Below are positions 1 to 11,100 of a DNA stretch of 64,000 nt, one piece after another. The position numbers and the translations under genes are program-made. The stretch comes from Candidatus Sulfopaludibacter sp. SbA3 (lineage in GTDB: Bacteria; Acidobacteriota; Terriglobia; Bryobacterales; Bryobacteraceae): contig CAMDCN010000007.1 in assembly GCA_945890485.1 (NCBI GenBank), positions 124,001 to 188,000 on the forward strand, read 5' to 3'. Position 1 is the stretch's first letter; each line of letters begins with the position of its first letter. Under the pieces are notes generated by a model, which worked only from the letters and a program-made list of their open reading frames with translations, was not told the origin of the DNA and did not search any database.

Positions 1-1206
1 GGCGTCTCGAGCGGCTTGCGAAGGGCGGCGCGGCCGTATCCGCTTTTCTTTGAACGCGGCGCGGGGAGCCGTATCTGGGATGTGGACGGCAACGAATACA
101 TCGACTTTGGCTTGGCGTGGGGACCGCTGATTCTGGGCCATGCCCCGCCGAAGGTTTCGGCAGCGATAGCGGAGCAGGCGGCCAAGGGGCTAACGTTCGG
201 GGCGCAGCACGAACTTGAATATCTGGTGGCCGAGCGGCTAACGGAGATTCTGCCGTGCGCCGATCTGGTGGCGTTTTCAAACGCGGGTACCGACGTTGTG
301 AACGTAGCGCTGCGACTGGCGCGCGCGGTGACCGGACGGCCAAAATACTTGAAGTTTGAGGGCCACTATCATGGCTGGGGCGACCAGGCACTGGTGAGCT
401 ACCGGTTCGGCGCGGAACATCCACTGGGCCAACCGGAAGCGGTGGGCAAGGGGCAACTGCCGCACGAACATGTGTTGGTGGCGGAATGGAACGACCGCGC
501 GGCCGTCGAGCAGTTGTTCGCCGAGCATGGCCCGGAGATTTCGATGGTCGCCTGCGAGCCGCTGTTGGCGAACTCCGGCTGCGTGCCGGCGGAGCCCGGC
601 TTCCTCGAATTCCTGCGCGAGATTTCGACCCGCTACGGCGCGCTCCTGCTGTTCGATGAGGTGATCACCGGCTTCCGTGTGGCGCTCGACGGTGGGCAAG
701 GCCGATACGGCGTTACCCCAGACCTGGCAACGTTTGCCAAGGCCGTCGGCGCCGGGACACCGCTGAGCGTCTTGGCCGGCAAACGCGAATACATGGACGC
801 CATCAGCCGCGGCGAAGTGGTACATGCCGGAACACTGAACGGGAACCCGTTGGCCCTGGCGGCGGCGGCGGCGGCGCTCGACGAATTGGCCACGCCAGGC
901 TTTTACGAGCGGCTCCACACGTTAGGCAACCGGCTGCGCGAAGGCCTGGAAGCCTTGTTGCGGGCCAAGGGCCACGCCGTCGTGACGACCGGAGACGGCC
1001 CGGTGTTCCAGGTCGCTTTCCAGGAGACTGTCCCCCGCAACTATCGGGACACGATGGCCGCGGACAAAGCCAAGTACAGCGACTTCGCCATTGGCCTGTT
1101 GAACCAGGGCATCCTCGTGCTGCCGGATGGCCGCTGGTACATCAGCGGGGCGCATACGGAAGCCGATATCGAGGCCACCCTAGCCGCGGCGGCGAACGCC
1201 CTGTAG
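1..1206 (+). CDS. Class III aminotransferase, glutamate-1-semialdehyde aminomutase-like (5' end outside window)
   Basis: PLP-dependent fold-type I enzyme of the class III aminotransferase family. Visible family features are WDVDGNEYIDF, SNAGTDVVNVALRLAR, KFEGHYHGWGD, the DEVITGFR metal/cofactor Asp segment and the probable Schiff-base lysine in FAKAVGAG. The layout matches glutamate-1-semialdehyde 2,1-aminomutase (tetrapyrrole synthesis), but many non-HemL relatives share it, so the substrate is uncertain. The ORF track starts at a TTG at base 16. The frame is open to base 1 and the upstream residues GVSSG resemble the PGGV.SP segment just inside the N-terminus of this family, so the true start lies left of the window. 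The FtsX permease begins 9 bases after the stop. Confidence 0.85.
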   Translation, partial: GVSSGLRRAARPYPLFFERGAGSRIWDVDGNEYIDFGLAWGPLILGHAPPKVSAAIAEQAAKGLTFGAQHELEYLVAERLTEILPCADLVAFSNAGTDVVNVALRLARAVTGRPKYLKFEGHYHGWGDQALVSYRFGAEHPLGQPEAVGKGQLPHEHVLVAEWNDRAAVEQLFAEHGPEISMVACEPLLANSGCVPAEPGFLEFLREISTRYGALLLFDEVITGFRVALDGGQGRYGVTPDLATFAKAVGAGTPLSVLAGKREYMDAISRGEVVHAGTLNGNPLALAAAAAALDELATPGFYERLHTLGNRLREGLEALLRAKGHAVVTTGDGPVFQVAFQETVPRNYRDTMAADKAKYSDFAIGLLNQGILVLPDGRWYISGAHTEADIEATLAAAANAL

Positions 1207-1215
1207 AATAAAGAG

Positions 1216-2310
1216 TTGGTCTACAAGCTGGTTTACGAAAACCTGAAGCACCGTCCGGTGAGGACGCTGCTGAGCTCGCTGGCAATCGGCCTGGGCGTGA
1301 CGATGATGCTTGCCTTGGTGGGCGTCGGCGAAGGGATGCTGGAGGATCAGGCGAACCGCGCTCGTGGCGTGGGCGCTGATCTGGTGGTGCGCGCACCGGG
1401 CAGCTCCGTCGTCGGAATGGGTTCGCTTTCGATGAATCAAGGCATCCTCAGCTACGTACGGTCCCAGAAGCACGTCACCTTGGCTACGCCCATCGGCGTG
1501 CATTCGACGGGCGGCGTGAGCTCCATCATGGGGATCAACTACGACGAGTTCGCCGAAATGGGCGGCGGGTTCCGGTTCCGGGAAGGCGGCAGGTTTTCCG
1601 CCCAGAACGACGTGATTATCGACGACTTGTACGCTCGCGAGAAGAAGCTGAAAGTCGGTTCGCTGTTGAATACGATGAACCGCGATTGGCGGGTCTCCGG
1701 AATTTTCGCCTCGGGTAAACTGGCGCGGGTCATGATCCCGTTGACGGTATTGCAGGAACTCGCCAGCGCCAATGGAAAGATCACCATGATCTACGTAAAG
1801 CTGGACGACCCGGCGAACACGCAGGCGGTGATCGACGCCATGAAGAAGGATCTGCCGGAGTATCCCATCTATGCGATGGAAGAGTTGATCAAACAGTTCT
1901 CCGTGAACAATCTTCCGGAATTGAAGGCCTTCATCGGCGTGGTCGTTTCGCTCGCGGTATTGTTCGGCTTCCTGGTCGTCTTTCTGGCCATGTACACCGC
2001 GGTGCTCGAACGGACTCGCGAAATCGGCATCCTGAAGGCGTTGGGCGCGGGGCCGGGCTATGTGCTGGGCATACTGCTGCGGGAGACGGTACTGCTGGCG
2101 ATCATTGGTTCGCTCTGCGGCATCCTGATGAGCTACGGGACGCGCTGGTTGATCTCGACGTTTATACCGGCCTCGATGGTGCAGGCCATTGTCTATTCCT
2201 GGTGGCCAATCGCTTCGCTGATCACGCTGGCGGGCGCAGTGCTCGGGGTGCTTTATCCCGCGCTGAAGGCAGCCAAACAAGACGCGCTCGACTCTCTCTC
2301 TTACGACTAA
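1216..2310 (+). CDS. ABC transporter permease, FtsX/MacB type
   Basis: Inner-membrane permease of the MacB/LolC/FtsX superfamily (364 residues). One N-terminal membrane helix (about residues 14-36) is followed by a periplasmic MacB_PCD-like domain (about 37-235) and three C-terminal helices of the FtsX domain (about 240-350). It ends with YPALKAAKQDALDSLSYD, the usual C-terminal signature. It starts with TTG: an in-frame TAG (the previous gene's stop) lies four codons upstream, so no earlier start is possible. The stop overlaps the ATG of the ATPase gene (TAATG), indicating co-translation. Such transporters usually work as mechanotransmitters that export lipoproteins, peptides or drugs. No periplasmic adaptor (MacA-like) gene is beside it, so the substrate is unknown. 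Confidence 0.9.
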   Translation: MVYKLVYENLKHRPVRTLLSSLAIGLGVTMMLALVGVGEGMLEDQANRARGVGADLVVRAPGSSVVGMGSLSMNQGILSYVRSQKHVTLATPIGVHSTGGVSSIMGINYDEFAEMGGGFRFREGGRFSAQNDVIIDDLYAREKKLKVGSLLNTMNRDWRVSGIFASGKLARVMIPLTVLQELASANGKITMIYVKLDDPANTQAVIDAMKKDLPEYPIYAMEELIKQFSVNNLPELKAFIGVVVSLAVLFGFLVVFLAMYTAVLERTREIGILKALGAGPGYVLGILLRETVLLAIIGSLCGILMSYGTRWLISTFIPASMVQAIVYSWWPIASLITLAGAVLGVLYPALKAAKQDALDSLSYD

Positions 2311-2981
2311 TGGCGATCATCGAGATTCAGAATTTACGCAAGACGTTTCGCAGCGGTGACGTGGATGTACACGCGTTGCGGGGCGTGAATCTTCTCGTCG
2401 AAAAGGGCGAGTTTCTGGCTGTTGTCGGCAAGTCCGGGAGCGGAAAATCGACTCTGTTCCACATATTGGGCGGGCTGACGCCGCCAACCTCCGGCACCGT
2501 GAAGATTGACGGGCAGAGCCTCACGGAGCTCGACGAAGCCGGACGCACGCTGTTGCGGCGGAACAGTGTCGGGTTCGTTTTCCAGAAGTACAATCTTTTG
2601 CCGACGCTGACGATTCGCGACAACATCGATATCGCGCGGGATATCTCCGGAAAAACCGCGCCTTGGGATGCGGCGTTCAACGAAGTGGTGGAAATTCTGG
2701 GCATCGCCCAGAAGATGGACCGGAAGCCCCGGCAGCTCTCGGGCGGAGAGCAGCAGCGCGTGGCGATTGCCCGCGCAATCGTGAATCAACCCGCGATTCT
2801 CCTCGCCGATGAACCGACGGGGAACCTGGATACCGAAAATTCGGACATGGTTCTGGACCTGCTGCGCCATCTGAACAAGAAGACCGGCCAGACCGTGCTG
2901 ATGATCACGCACGATCCGGAAGCGGCAGCGTTCGCCGACCGGATCGTACAGATGCGAGACGGCGAACTATACGGCGCTTAG
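2310..2981 (+). CDS. ABC transporter ATP-binding protein, LolD/MacB type
   Basis: ATPase subunit (223 residues) partnering the preceding FtsX permease. It has Walker A GKSGSGKST, the Q-loop in FVFQKYNLLP, signature LSGGEQQRVAIARAI, Walker B ILLADEPTGNLD and the switch His in MITHD. The ORF track begins at 2202, inside the permease gene. The family N-terminus MAIIEIQNLRKTF starts at ATG 2310, which overlaps the permease stop, and that start is used here. The 3' end overlaps by 15 bases with the convergent enolase-superfamily gene. The family energises substrate extraction from the inner membrane toward the periplasm or outer membrane. Confidence 0.93.
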   Translation: MAIIEIQNLRKTFRSGDVDVHALRGVNLLVEKGEFLAVVGKSGSGKSTLFHILGGLTPPTSGTVKIDGQSLTELDEAGRTLLRRNSVGFVFQKYNLLPTLTIRDNIDIARDISGKTAPWDAAFNEVVEILGIAQKMDRKPRQLSGGEQQRVAIARAIVNQPAILLADEPTGNLDTENSDMVLDLLRHLNKKTGQTVLMITHDPEAAAFADRIVQMRDGELYGA

Positions 2982-4376
2982 GCCCGGGCCCTTCAGCAGG
3001 CTCGTGTTCACGCGGCCATTGCGGATATCAAACATGCCGGGGAACTTGCGATCCCAACCAGCGTTAGCCGCCGGCACATACTGACGAGAGTTGCCTTCAA
3101 TGGCCGCAACGCCAGGAACATGGGCGGCGAGGCCGGCCGAGTGGATGAACGAAGCGCCGGGGCAGGTCAGGTCCTGAACGCAGAGGAACATCTTGAACTT
3201 CTGCGCTGCCGCCGCCATCAACAAGGCCTGCGACTGCCCTTTGCAGGCTTTCAGCGCGGCGCCGGTATAGCCCATCTCCCGAGCAAGCAACAGCGATTCG
3301 AGGTCGGTAAGCGACTCATCGATGACTACCGGACGCAGCTTCGACGCCTCGTGCATGACATTGGCCCGATCCGCCTTCAAGTCGCGCTTCGTGGGCTGCT
3401 CAACGTACTGGATGCGTACGTAGCCGCGGGGCGTCTTCTCCTTGATCTTGGCCAGCATCTCCATCAGGTACTTCACACTGGGGCACTTCTCGTTGAAGTC
3501 GAGAGAGTAGACCCAATCGGAGACGCGGCGCTGGTTCTGCACCTCGGTCGCGGTGCGGTCAACAGCGAGGACGCGCTCGGTATCCCACGCCATGTCTTCT
3601 CCGTTGAGCTTGATCTTGATGTTGGTGAGCCCGGAGTGATTGATCCACTCGGGTAGCGTTTCGGGCAGGCCGTCGTTGATGCGTTTCTTGATGTCGGCGC
3701 TGGTGATGGGGTCGACGGCGCCGACCAGATGATACAGCGGCATGCTGGGCTTGGGCTTGGTCAGCACGTACTTCTGCAAGTACTCGCCTTCGAATCCCTT
3801 GCCGAGGTAGTGGGACAGGTCGTGCCGCATCAGGTCCGGACCATAGATGGCGTAGGCGCTACGGTTCAGCAGTTTGCCGAAGCCGTCGGCGATGGCTGCC
3901 TCAAACGGGCTACAAGTCGTCAGCGTGCAGAGCTTGGGGATGGGTTGCGAAAGCTTGACTTCCTTGGCGGCCGCGAGCCACATCGGCTCTAGCGAATGGT
4001 TCAGGTCGACCGGATGGCCGTACTCCTTGTGCTCCCGCGTGATCTTCTCCACCTTTGCCGCGAGGGTCTTCATGGCCGCGAGGGTCTCGTCATAACGAAG
4101 CGTCTTCGATGGAAAACTCCAAACGTTGCCAAGCGGCATGGAGCCGAACCCTTGCGCGGTTTTTCCGGCACGCGATTCGAGCGTCACCTTCACGTTGAGC
4201 AGCGTCACACGATCCACTTCCGTGCCGCCGAACTTGATGGGCGTGCGGTAGAGGAAATCCTCCGTCGACGTCGAAAGCTCTTTGATGCGGACGTCAGTGG
4301 ACATCGTCTGCGCATGAATAGCCGGAGCAGCAGCGAGCAGGGAGCCAAGGAAAGCGCGGCGGGAGGAGAGTGCCAT
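2967..4376 (-). CDS. Exported enolase-superfamily (muconate-lactonizing/mandelate racemase-like) protein
   Basis: 469 residues from ATG 4376. The start begins a twin-arginine-like signal, SRRAFLGSLLAAAPAIHAQ, so the longer track ORF is rejected. The mature part looks like an enolase-superfamily TIM barrel. There is a KIKL lysine strand near the second barrel strand and candidate metal ligands in the SLDFNE, YVEQP and VIDES segments. A lysine sits in KACKGQSQ and a C-terminal segment contains VQDLTCPG. Family members abstract an alpha-proton from carboxylates (epimerases, racemases, dehydratases, cycloisomerases). The actual substrate cannot be read from the sequence. A Tat-type leader is unusual for this normally cytosolic superfamily but plausible for Acidobacteria. 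It is divergent from the TonB-like gene. Confidence 0.75.
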   Translation of the reverse strand: MALSSRRAFLGSLLAAAPAIHAQTMSTDVRIKELSTSTEDFLYRTPIKFGGTEVDRVTLLNVKVTLESRAGKTAQGFGSMPLGNVWSFPSKTLRYDETLAAMKTLAAKVEKITREHKEYGHPVDLNHSLEPMWLAAAKEVKLSQPIPKLCTLTTCSPFEAAIADGFGKLLNRSAYAIYGPDLMRHDLSHYLGKGFEGEYLQKYVLTKPKPSMPLYHLVGAVDPITSADIKKRINDGLPETLPEWINHSGLTNIKIKLNGEDMAWDTERVLAVDRTATEVQNQRRVSDWVYSLDFNEKCPSVKYLMEMLAKIKEKTPRGYVRIQYVEQPTKRDLKADRANVMHEASKLRPVVIDESLTDLESLLLAREMGYTGAALKACKGQSQALLMAAAAQKFKMFLCVQDLTCPGASFIHSAGLAAHVPGVAAIEGNSRQYVPAANAGWDRKFPGMFDIRNGRVNTSLLKGPGLSAV

Positions 4377-4382
4377 GCGCTT

Positions 4383-4388
4383 ATTGTA
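4383..4388 (-). promoter_or_regulatory. -10-like hexamer TACAAT, 6 nt before an ATG
   Basis: Read on the minus strand, TACAAT is followed by AAGCGC and then the ATG of the enolase-superfamily gene. A -10 element at this distance would place the transcript start on or next to the start codon, as in leaderless mRNAs. No good -35 box is seen 16-18 bases upstream. Confidence 0.4.
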
Positions 4389-4425
4389 TGGGAACAAAGT
4401 GAGAGGGTGCGGGGTCAGAAGGGAC

Positions 4426-5129
4426 ATGCAGATACCATGGCGATACACAGGAATTCTGATCCAAAGCGGCATCGTCGGCGGCGTGCTGGTAGTGCCGATG
4501 TTCTATCCCGAGGTGATTGCGGTGGCGTTGCCAAAGATCGGCATCACGCTGCAGGCGCCAGCCCGGCAGGTGGCGGTGGAGCCGGCGGCGGCGTCTTCCT
4601 CCGCATCCACGGCAGCGAACTCGATGATTCGGCCCATGCCTAAGCGCTATATAGCACCGTCACGCTGGGACCGGCCCGCGGCGGCGATCGTAGATGAACC
4701 CGGCGCGTTCCTGCCCTCGGTGGGGCCGGGCGAAGTACAGGCCAGCACGAACGGCATCGGCGTCAGCACGCTGGGCACTCTGCCGCCTCCGGTGGTGGAA
4801 ACGAAGCCACCCGCGCCACCGCCGGCCGAACCCACGCCGAAGCGGATCTCCGTAGGTGGCTCCGTGCAGGCGGCGCGTCTGCTCCGGCAGGTGACGCCGG
4901 TATACCCACCGTTGGCGAAGAGCGCGCGCATCTCCGGCACCGTGCGACTGGAGGCCGTGATCGGCCCGAACGGCAACGTGGAGCAGTTACGCGCCATTAG
5001 CGGCCATCCGTTGCTAACCAAGGCCGCGCTCGACGCCGTGCGGGAGTGGCGCTACCAGGCGACGCTGTTGAACGGCCGCGCGGTTGAGGTGGCGACGGTG
5101 ATCGACGTGAATTTTGTGCTCGGCGGCCG

Positions 5130-5133
<4 letters not shown>
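4426..5133 (+). CDS. TonB-family energy-transducer-like protein
   Basis: 235 residues when started at ATG 4426, which has an AGAAGGGA ribosome-binding sequence just upstream; the track's extra 17 residues lack one. An N-terminal hydrophobic segment (about residues 7-32) can serve as a membrane anchor. A proline/alanine-rich spacer (PPPVVETKPPAPPPAEP) follows, then a C-terminal TonB domain (TPVYPPLAKSARISGTVRL ... VREWRYQATLLNG). Such proteins span the periplasm and couple proton-motive force to outer-membrane receptors, or act as stand-alone TonB_C proteins. No exbB/exbD or TonB-dependent receptor lies in the window. The last four bases (CTAG) are shared with the stop of the convergent DedA gene. 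Confidence 0.8.
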
Positions 5134-7708
<2,575 letters not shown>

Positions 7709-7715
7709 TCAATAG

Positions 7716-7721
7716 GATACT
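7716..7721 (+). promoter_or_regulatory. Possible -10 box GATACT, 6 nt before TTG start
   Basis: GATACT is followed by six Gs and the TTG start of the lipid kinase gene. The same spacing is seen at other starts in the window. The G-run may equally be a ribosome-binding sequence, so the call is weak. Confidence 0.25.
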
Positions 7722-7727
7722 GGGGGG

Positions 7728-8666
7728 TTGCCGGCTATCGCATTCATTTACAATCCGCGGGCAGGTAAGCTGCTGCGGAATCCTGGTTTAGTGGAGCGGA
7801 CGATGGAGGCGGTGCGTTCGTACGGTCCCGTCGAGGTGTGTCCGACAACAGGGCCGAGCACAGCCGGCGCGTTAGCGCGCCAACAGCTTGAGAAAGGCGC
7901 CGAATGGATCGTGGTGCTCGGGGGAGACGGCACCATCAACGAGGTGGCCAACGGAATGGTCGGCGGCCAGGCAACGCTGGTTCCCTTGCCCGGCGGCACG
8001 GCGAATGTCCTATGTGTTGAAACGAAGATTGGGACGAATCCGCTCAAAGCGGCGGCGGCGATAGGACTGCGGCAAGCCCGCCGAATCGCCGTGGGTCACA
8101 TCAAGAACGCCACCACGGACCGGCACTTCCTGGCCATGGCGGGAACCGGGCTTGACGCTACCGTCGTGAATGCGGTGAACCCCGCGATCAAGGACAAGCT
8201 CGGCAAGCTCGCCTATTGGGTGAGCGGGTTTGGCATGTTCGGCAAATCGCTGGCGCAGTTCCATTCCGATATCGATGGGTTCGTTTCGCAAAGGAGCTTT
8301 CTACTGGCCAGTCGCGTCAGGAACTACGGCGGCGACCTGGAAATCGCCCGGAATGTTTCGCTGCTCGATGACTGCCTGGAGGCGGTCTCTTTCGCTGGGT
8401 CGAATTCGTTCCGGTACATGCCCTATCTGCTTGGTGTGCTGGTAGGCCGGCCGGATTTATGTCCAGGCGTCGACGTTCGCGCTGCGCACGTTCTGGAGTG
8501 TACGGCGGTCAACGGCAAACCTGTACCGATCCAGGTCGATGGAGAAGCGGCTGGGTTTCTCCCAGCCCGGATTGCCGTGGTCCCGGATGCGCTAACCATC
8601 CTGCTACCGCGCGCGTACATTGAAAAAGCGGAGCGGAGTCCTTGGAAAACATCACCCACTCGTTAA
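7728..8666 (+). CDS. Diacylglycerol/sphingosine kinase-family lipid kinase
   Basis: 312 residues of the DagK_cat family (YegS/DgkB-like). It has the nucleotide-binding signatures FIYNPRAG, VLGGDGTINEVANGM and PLPGGTANVL, plus a C-terminal beta-rich lipid-binding half ending PVPIQVDGEAAG. It should phosphorylate a membrane lipid head group such as diacylglycerol at the inner face of the cytoplasmic membrane. The start is TTG, directly after a G-rich stretch; no ATG fits the family N-terminus. The 3' end overlaps the next gene by 25 bases, so the two are probably co-expressed. Confidence 0.9.
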   Translation: MPAIAFIYNPRAGKLLRNPGLVERTMEAVRSYGPVEVCPTTGPSTAGALARQQLEKGAEWIVVLGGDGTINEVANGMVGGQATLVPLPGGTANVLCVETKIGTNPLKAAAAIGLRQARRIAVGHIKNATTDRHFLAMAGTGLDATVVNAVNPAIKDKLGKLAYWVSGFGMFGKSLAQFHSDIDGFVSQRSFLLASRVRNYGGDLEIARNVSLLDDCLEAVSFAGSNSFRYMPYLLGVLVGRPDLCPGVDVRAAHVLECTAVNGKPVPIQVDGEAAGFLPARIAVVPDALTILLPRAYIEKAERSPWKTSPTR

Positions 8667-9631
8667 CCGGCGTCATGCTCTCGCGGGCCGGTCTGAACCG
8701 GTTGTGTCCGCGCGCCACGCTGCTGCTCGTCCTGTGCTCGAATATCCCGGACGCCGATTCCGTTGCGCTCCTCCTGGGGTCGGTCGGCTATCTGGACTAT
8801 CACCGGCACATTACTCATGCGTTGGTTGTTGCGCCCCTGATGGCGCTGCTGCCGGTGTTGTTCGTCCGATGGCTGGAACGCGGCAAGCCGTTTCCTTGGA
8901 TGAAGGCGACCGGAGTCGGGATGCTCGGCGTGCTAGTCCATCTCTTCATGGACTACTGGAACAACTACGGAATCCGCCTTCTGCTGCCATTTTCAAACGA
9001 GTGGTTCGCGCTCGACGGCGTCTTCGTCGTGGACGCCTGGATTCTGGTGGTACTGGGTATCGCTTTGGCGGCGCCCTGGCTGTCGCGGCTGGTGGGGAGC
9101 GAGATCGGATCGCAAAAGAAGCCGACCGGACAGGGCTGGGCTATCTTCGCGCTCCTGTTTCTCATGGTCTGGACCGGCGGTCGCGTCGTGCTGCACCAAC
9201 GCGCCATCGAGACGCTGTCGGCCCGGCGCTTCGCCGGACAAGAGCCGCTGCGCGTTGCGGCATGGCCGACTCCATTCAATCCGTTTCGTTGGACCGGCTA
9301 CGTTTCGACAGAGACGTTTTGGCGTCTGCAGGATATCAACCTGGGCCAGCCCTTCGATCCCGACGCTGGCCGGACCTACTACAAGCCGACCGACGCGGCG
9401 CGCATCAACGCCGCCAAACGGACGCCGGAAGCACAGGGCTTCCTCCGCTTCAGCCAGTATCCGGTTTGGAGGATGATCCCGGTGACGGAACCCGAGGGCG
9501 GCATCGCCGTCGAAGGCGTCGACGTTCGGTTCGGCACGCCGGAGGAAGGCCGGTTTCAGGTGCGTGTCGTGTTGGACCAGAACTTGCAGGTGGTTTCCAG
9601 TACCTTTACGTACGGGACCTTCAAACGATGA
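8642..9631 (+). CDS. Membrane-bound metal-dependent hydrolase (YdjM/DUF457-like)
   Basis: 329 residues. The N-terminus MENITHSLTGVMLSRAGL matches the family start, which supports the TTG at 8642. Likely metal ligands are His in ITHSLTG, D in SNIPDAD, YHRHITHALV and HLFMDYWNNYG. At least four hydrophobic segments lie between residues 40 and 190, followed by a soluble C-terminal region of about 130 residues. The family is related to LexA-regulated YdjM and to phospholipase C-like hydrolases; the substrate is unknown. It overlaps the lipid kinase gene upstream and shares ATGA with the aldehyde dehydrogenase downstream. Confidence 0.82.
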   Translation: MENITHSLTGVMLSRAGLNRLCPRATLLLVLCSNIPDADSVALLLGSVGYLDYHRHITHALVVAPLMALLPVLFVRWLERGKPFPWMKATGVGMLGVLVHLFMDYWNNYGIRLLLPFSNEWFALDGVFVVDAWILVVLGIALAAPWLSRLVGSEIGSQKKPTGQGWAIFALLFLMVWTGGRVVLHQRAIETLSARRFAGQEPLRVAAWPTPFNPFRWTGYVSTETFWRLQDINLGQPFDPDAGRTYYKPTDAARINAAKRTPEAQGFLRFSQYPVWRMIPVTEPEGGIAVEGVDVRFGTPEEGRFQVRVVLDQNLQVVSSTFTYGTFKR

Positions 9632-11034
9632 ACAGTTACGGCTTGTGGATCAACGGCGCGGAGACCAAGGGGGAGACGGCCCGAACGGTGCATGTGCCGT
9701 TCGACAATGCCCCGTTCGCTGAGGTTGCTGAGGCCGGGCCCATGCAGGCAGCGGCTGCCGTGCGAGCAGCCACGGCAGCCGCCCGCACCATGCGGGAGAT
9801 GACCCGGGCGCAACGCAGCGCAATCCTGCGGCGCACCCGTGACTTGCTGCTCGCCGCGAAGGAAGAGATGGCCGTCATCATCGCGAGCGAGAGCGGAAAG
9901 CCCCTGCGCGAAGCCCGGACGGAAGTCGACCGCGGGGCGGCCACGCTGCTCTTCTCCTCCGAAGAGGCCAACCGTCTGTCCGGCGAAGAGGTGCCGATGG
10001 ACGCCGCCGCCAACGGCGCGGGCAAGATGGCCATGGTGATCCGCGAACCGCTCGGCGTAATTGCCGCCATCACGCCGTTCAACTTTCCGTTGAATCTTTC
10101 GCTGCACAAGATCGGGCCGGCGATCGCCGGAGGCAATGCCGTCGTGCACAAGCCGGCCTCGGCGACGCCAGTGTCGGCGCTGCGCCTGGCTCGGCTGTTC
10201 GCTGAAGCGGGACTGCCGCCCGGGGCACTCAACGTGATCCCCGGGCCTGGCGCGAGTGTGGGGCCGGCCCTGGTGGGCAACGAAGCCGTCGCGATGGTCA
10301 CTTTTACTGGCAGCGCCGACGTGGGCGTGACGCTGCGGACGAAGGCGGGCTTGCAGCGGATGACCTTGGAGCTCGGCAGCAACTCGGCGGTCATTGTGGC
10401 CGCTGATGCCGACGTCGAGGAAGCCGCCCGGCGCTGCGCCGTGGGCGCGTTCGCCAACTCCGGACAGGTTTGCATTTCCGTGCAGCGGATCTTCGTGGCG
10501 GAGACGGTGGCGACCGCATTTCACGAAGCGCTGTTGGCCGCGACCGAACGAATGACGATTGGCCATCCGCTGGACGAGGCGACCGAAGTGAGTTCTCTGG
10601 TTTCCGCGGACGATGCGGACCGTGTTGCGGCGTGGGTGAGCGAGGCCGGCGGCAGGGTCTCGCGGTCGGGCCGGGCGACCATCGCACCGGTAATGCTGCA
10701 GGACGTGCCGGACACAGCCAAGGTGTTTGCGGACGAGGTTTTTGGCCCGGTCGTCTCCGCGAACCGTTTTCGAGACTTGGACGAGGCGATCGATCGGGTC
10801 AACGCATCCGCTTATGGCCTGCAGGCGGGGATCTTCACCAAGGATCTGGCCAGCGCCTTTCGAGCGGCGCGACGCGTGCATGTCGGCGGATTTCTGATCA
10901 ACGATGTGCCCCAGTTTCGGGCCGACCAGATGCCATACGGGGGCGTGAAGCGAAGCGGAACCGGGCGAGAAGGCCCTCGCTACGCCATCGAAGAGATGAC
11001 CGAACGAAAGCTAATCTGCTGGAACGTAAGCTGA
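9628..11034 (+). CDS. NAD(P)-dependent aldehyde dehydrogenase
   Basis: 468 residues from ATG 9628 (MNSYGLWINGAETKG), which overlaps the previous stop as ATGA. The track's 804-residue version adds an out-of-frame shadow of the hydrolase gene and is rejected. Family features are the catalytic Cys in FANSGQVCISVQR, the general-base Glu in TLELGSNSA, the NAD-binding FTGSADVG loop, and ITPFNFPLN. It oxidises an aldehyde to an acid. Overall pattern is closest to the lactaldehyde/non-phosphorylating GAPDH/phosphonoacetaldehyde dehydrogenase group, but substrate is not determinable. It ends a three-gene overlapping run with the lipid kinase and hydrolase. Confidence 0.92.
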   Translation: MNSYGLWINGAETKGETARTVHVPFDNAPFAEVAEAGPMQAAAAVRAATAAARTMREMTRAQRSAILRRTRDLLLAAKEEMAVIIASESGKPLREARTEVDRGAATLLFSSEEANRLSGEEVPMDAAANGAGKMAMVIREPLGVIAAITPFNFPLNLSLHKIGPAIAGGNAVVHKPASATPVSALRLARLFAEAGLPPGALNVIPGPGASVGPALVGNEAVAMVTFTGSADVGVTLRTKAGLQRMTLELGSNSAVIVAADADVEEAARRCAVGAFANSGQVCISVQRIFVAETVATAFHEALLAATERMTIGHPLDEATEVSSLVSADDADRVAAWVSEAGGRVSRSGRATIAPVMLQDVPDTAKVFADEVFGPVVSANRFRDLDEAIDRVNASAYGLQAGIFTKDLASAFRAARRVHVGGFLINDVPQFRADQMPYGGVKRSGTGREGPRYAIEEMTERKLICWNVS

Positions 11035-11080
11035 AATCGCCTCGGCTGCTCTGATGGAATGGGCAAAAACTGACGATAGC

Positions 11081-11097
11081 GCACTAGGAATTAGTGC
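11081..11097. promoter_or_regulatory. Inverted repeat GCACTA-N5-TAGTGC upstream of the hybrid kinase
   Basis: Perfect six-base inverted repeat with a five-base centre (ggaat), ending four bases before the TTG start at 11101. The position fits an operator or a hairpin that would affect translation initiation. No homologous second copy was noticed in the window. Confidence 0.35.
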
Positions 11098-11100
11098 CAA

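Noticed and set aside
1-18. TTG at base 16 as the true start of the first gene
   Set aside because: The frame is open to base 1 and encodes family-typical residues upstream (GVSSG), so the gene is cut by the window edge.
1216-2981. Naming the pair macB or lolCDE
   Set aside because: The permease and ATPase are separate, no MacA-like adaptor is adjacent, and the substrate is unknown, so only the superfamily is named.
8620-11034. 804-residue ORF in the track
   Set aside because: Only the part from ATG 9628 is aldehyde dehydrogenase; the first 336 residues are an out-of-frame shadow of the hydrolase gene.
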